From contig PKTB01000006.1 in assembly GCA_002869385.1 (NCBI GenBank), positions 152,509-216,508 on the forward strand: a stretch of 64,000 nucleotides of DNA. The letters run 5' to 3'. How positions within the stretch are numbered: the first letter of the stretch is position 1; each line of letters opens with the position of its first letter. Source of the DNA: Marinilabiliales bacterium (GTDB lineage: Bacteria > Bacteroidota > Bacteroidia > Bacteroidales > ML635J-15). The notes under the pieces were generated by a model. It had not been told where the DNA came from and did not search any database. It was given only the letters and a program-made list of their open reading frames with translations. This document shows positions 61,375-64,000 of the stretch, piece by piece. The position numbers and the translations under genes were made by a program.

Positions 61375-62715
61375 ATGATAAAGACAAGAAAAATACAAAT
61401 TAACGGAGAGAATAGATTAGCATTAAGTTTTAGGTATGATGCTGATATTATTTCAAAGATAAAAAGGCTATCAGAATCCAGATGGATAGCAACAAGACGT
61501 TTATGGCATTTACCATATAATCGGATTTCGGCAAATGAATTACGCTTAATTTTTCCGGACATTGAATTACCTGCAGATTTGGTTTCATGCACGATATTTA
61601 AGGATAGCAATAGCAATGATAGATTAATAATTTCGAAAAAAAGACTTTATGTCTTTTCTGATTTTAGTGATGAAGAGATTGATTTTCTTAAATCGATAAC
61701 ATATTGTCGATGGTCATATACTCGTAAGTGTTTTGAGTTACCTAATTATGGAAATAACTTAAGAAAGATTCGTTCATTTTTTGCAGGTAGGTTACATGAG
61801 ATTGAGTGGAATCAATCAGAGTTTGCAAAAGAAGAGAATATAGACGAATTTCATAAAATTATTATTAAAACGCCTGATTATGTTGATCCATTGATTAAAA
61901 AAATGGAGAAATGGTTAAGGTACAGGCGTTACAGTGAATCGACAATACAGTCATATACTGATGGTGTGAGGATATTTTTATCATTTTGTTCACCAAAGAA
62001 GCCTGAAGAGATTGACAATAAGGATATGATAAGATTTGTAAACGAGTATATAGTTCCGAACTCGTATTCATATTCATTTCAGAATCAGGTCATTAATGGA
62101 GCAAAGATATTTTTCCGTGAGGTTATGATGACTGATTTGGATGTAGAAAAATTTGAACGTCCTAGAAAGGAAAGGAAATTACCCAATGTATTAAGTAAGT
62201 TAGAGGTAAAGCGGATATTGGGTGTATTAAAGAATCAGAAGCATCGTACTATTTTAAGTTTAATATATGCGTGTGGCTTAAGGCGTTCTGAGGTTTTAAA
62301 TTTACATCCGGATGATATTGATTCGTCCAGGTTATTTCTTATTATTAGGAACTCAAAGGGTAAGAAGGACAGGTTAGTTCCGATTTCGGAGAATATTTTG
62401 GATATTTTACGTGAGTATTACAAGGTTTACAGGCCTTCTGTGTGGTTATTTGAGGGCAGCACTCCTGGCGAGCGATATTCGGAGCAAAGTTTACAGAGTG
62501 TTTTCAAGCAGGCAATAAAGAAGGCTGGAATCAGGAAGCCTATTACATTACATGGTTTACGACATTCATACGCAACGCATTTATTGGAATCAGGTGTTGA
62601 TCTGCGGTATATTCAGGAGTTATTAGGTCACAGAAATAGTAAAACTACTGAGATTTACACACATGTTAGTAAGAAGAATTTAGGAAACATTCCTTCTCCA
62701 TTTGATTTATTATAG
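61375..62715 (+). CDS. Tyrosine recombinase, integron-integrase-like by context, with N-terminal extension
   Basis: ACGLRRSEVLNL, RNSKGKKDR, HGLRHSYATHLLESG, LGHRNSKTTEIYTHVS catalytic motifs. Confidence 0.93.
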   Translation: MIKTRKIQINGENRLALSFRYDADIISKIKRLSESRWIATRRLWHLPYNRISANELRLIFPDIELPADLVSCTIFKDSNSNDRLIISKKRLYVFSDFSDEEIDFLKSITYCRWSYTRKCFELPNYGNNLRKIRSFFAGRLHEIEWNQSEFAKEENIDEFHKIIIKTPDYVDPLIKKMEKWLRYRRYSESTIQSYTDGVRIFLSFCSPKKPEEIDNKDMIRFVNEYIVPNSYSYSFQNQVINGAKIFFREVMMTDLDVEKFERPRKERKLPNVLSKLEVKRILGVLKNQKHRTILSLIYACGLRRSEVLNLHPDDIDSSRLFLIIRNSKGKKDRLVPISENILDILREYYKVYRPSVWLFEGSTPGERYSEQSLQSVFKQAIKKAGIRKPITLHGLRHSYATHLLESGVDLRYIQELLGHRNSKTTEIYTHVSKKNLGNIPSPFDLL

Positions 62716-62808
62716 AAAAAGATTAATTTTACAAATAGGTATGATAAAAACCATACATACACTCCCCACAGGAAACATTATATGTGATTTTTTCATACAC
62801 ATAAACTA

Positions 62809-62817
62809 GTTATAGGC
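62809..62817. other. Putative attI/cassette junction core G^TTATAGGC
   Basis: GTTATAGGC between integrase and first cassette ORF; exact reverse complement of the GCCTATAAC box at 63724-63732. Confidence 0.6.
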
Positions 62818-62837
62818 AAATTTAAAAAACCAGTACC

Positions 62838-63731
62838 ATGAAAAAAACCACAATTTTTATTATCGCTCTATTGAGCACATTCTTATCGTTTTCTCAAGAA
62901 TATCACAAATTCCCGACATCAAATGCAATCTGGAATTACAAAATAGTTGGTAGTTTATCTTATCCATACGAATGGCCAGTTACTGTCGATCTTGGAGGCG
63001 AAATCACTATAGGCTCATACGACTATGTCGAAGTCTATAGAAATTCATATATAGTAGGAGCTATTAGAGAAGATACACTACAAAAAAAAGTATACTTCCA
63101 TAATTTTACAAATGAAATAGTACTTTACGACTTTTCTTTAGAAGTTGATGATACAATTTATTATTCTACCAACTTAAATTACAACCTTGATTATTACAAA
63201 GTGGTAAACAGTATTAGTACCATAGAAGTCTCTGGGCAATTAAGAAAAGTATGGTATCTAACCAATTCATACATGGACATGCCAGACATATGGATTGAAG
63301 GAATTGGAAGTGTTTATAGATATGGACTACTCTATCCAAACGACCCTGATATTGTAATGGATGCATCAACACCAATTTTTGGTTGTTTTTCACATGACAC
63401 AATTACATATATCGTAACTGATGTTTGTGCATCAGGTTGTCCTTGTAATGATTGGCTTGTAGAAAACGAGGAAAATGTCAACAAAGATGAGATTATAAAC
63501 ATTTTCCCAAATCCAGTTAAAAATTGTTTAAAATTAACTATTAATGACGAAATCTTTTCCTATAAAACACTTCAACTATTCTCCTCCAATGCAAAATTAA
63601 TCAGTGAAATTGAAATAGTCTCAGATCAATTCGAAATTGATATGGGGTCCATGGCAGATGGAGTCTATTACATTAAATTATTGGGTGATAAAAAAACGAC
63701 AATGAAGAAGTTTATAAAAATCAGCCTATAA
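62838..63731 (+). CDS. Putative cassette 1: secreted protein with T9SS type A sorting domain
   Basis: Signal peptide MKKTTIFIIALLSTFLSFSQ; NIFPNPVKNCLKLTI...YYIKLLGDKKTTMKKFIKISL; stop codon lies inside the putative R'' box. Confidence 0.8.
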   Translation: MKKTTIFIIALLSTFLSFSQEYHKFPTSNAIWNYKIVGSLSYPYEWPVTVDLGGEITIGSYDYVEVYRNSYIVGAIREDTLQKKVYFHNFTNEIVLYDFSLEVDDTIYYSTNLNYNLDYYKVVNSISTIEVSGQLRKVWYLTNSYMDMPDIWIEGIGSVYRYGLLYPNDPDIVMDASTPIFGCFSHDTITYIVTDVCASGCPCNDWLVENEENVNKDEIINIFPNPVKNCLKLTINDEIFSYKTLQLFSSNAKLISEIEIVSDQFEIDMGSMADGVYYIKLLGDKKTTMKKFIKISL

Positions 63732-63922
63732 CAACACCTATATGTAATGCGAAAAGCGGATGTAACCGTTCGTGAGTCACGCTTCCGTTCACCGCCAAAT
63801 TTTTTGATTTGGCTTTTACTACAAAATTTAAAAACAAAATACAAAAAATCTGGCTCAGTGGGAACTCTTACGAAGGAATCGCTATTCCTTTTTCGCACTC
63901 CACATAGCTGCAACCGTTAGCC
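63724..63922. repeat. attC-like long imperfect inverted repeat
   Basis: GCCTATAAC (63724-63732) with GTTAGCC (63916-63922); CTATATG (63738-63744)/CACATAG (63901-63907); TGCGAAAA (63748-63755)/TTTTCGCA (63890-63897); CCAAATTTTTTG (63795-63806)/CAAAAAATCTGG (63842-63853). Confidence 0.65.
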
Positions 63923-63942
63923 ACAATATTAAAATTCACATT

Positions 63943-64000
63943 ATGCGAACAATTATAACCTCGCTCTTTTTACTAAACGTATTAATCTGTTTATGTCAGG
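63943..64000 (+). CDS. Putative cassette 2 ORF, truncated by window end (signal-peptide N-terminus)
   Basis: MRTIITSLFLLNVLICLCQ from ATG 63943. Confidence 0.5.
   Translation, partial: MRTIITSLFLLNVLICLCQ

Noticed and set aside
61375-62715. Housekeeping XerC/XerD or phage integrase
   Set aside because: Cannot be fully excluded, but the N-terminal extension and the adjacent attC-like structure do not fit a standard Xer gene, and no phage genes are nearby.
63724-63922. Ordinary intrinsic terminator instead of attC-like site
   Set aside because: Too long (~199 bp), no terminal T-tract, and the outer box matches the 5' edge of the preceding cassette.
1-64000. tRNA or rRNA genes
   Set aside because: No cloverleaf-like or rRNA-like segment was recognised by eye; tRNAscan-SE/Infernal would be needed to exclude them.

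Overview
AT-rich chromosomal window from a Bacteroidota member, probably a Bacteroidales- or Flavobacteriia-like lineage with a type IX secretion system. It carries housekeeping genes (ppa, engB, nadE, hisS, ychF, split transketolase), T9SS/gliding-related genes (gldB-like, four sorting-domain proteins, three PorP/SprF-family genes) and two SprB-like repeat adhesins, one of 3770 aa. The most interesting part is the right end, 61.4-64.0 kb. A 446-aa tyrosine recombinase is followed by what looks like an integron-type cassette junction: a ~199-bp imperfect inverted repeat resembling attC, whose outer box GCCTATAAC is the exact reverse complement of GTTATAGGC at the 5' edge of the preceding cassette. 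The recombinase lacks an obvious IntI-specific insertion and has an N-terminal extension that looks internally duplicated. Other notable items are: (i) a RAYT-like transposase beside a structured palindromic element, with a related 250-bp copy 10 kb away that has terminal inverted repeats and a 9-bp flanking direct repeat; (ii) a palindrome inside the RAYT coding sequence; (iii) nine in-frame nonsense codons splitting eight genes, including hisS and ychF, with the downstream frame always intact and most sites compatible with Glu->stop (G->T); (iv) heptanucleotide tandem repeats in several intergenic gaps. No rRNA, tRNA or CRISPR array was recognised. All calls come from reading the sequence and the supplied ORF track; no database search was run.
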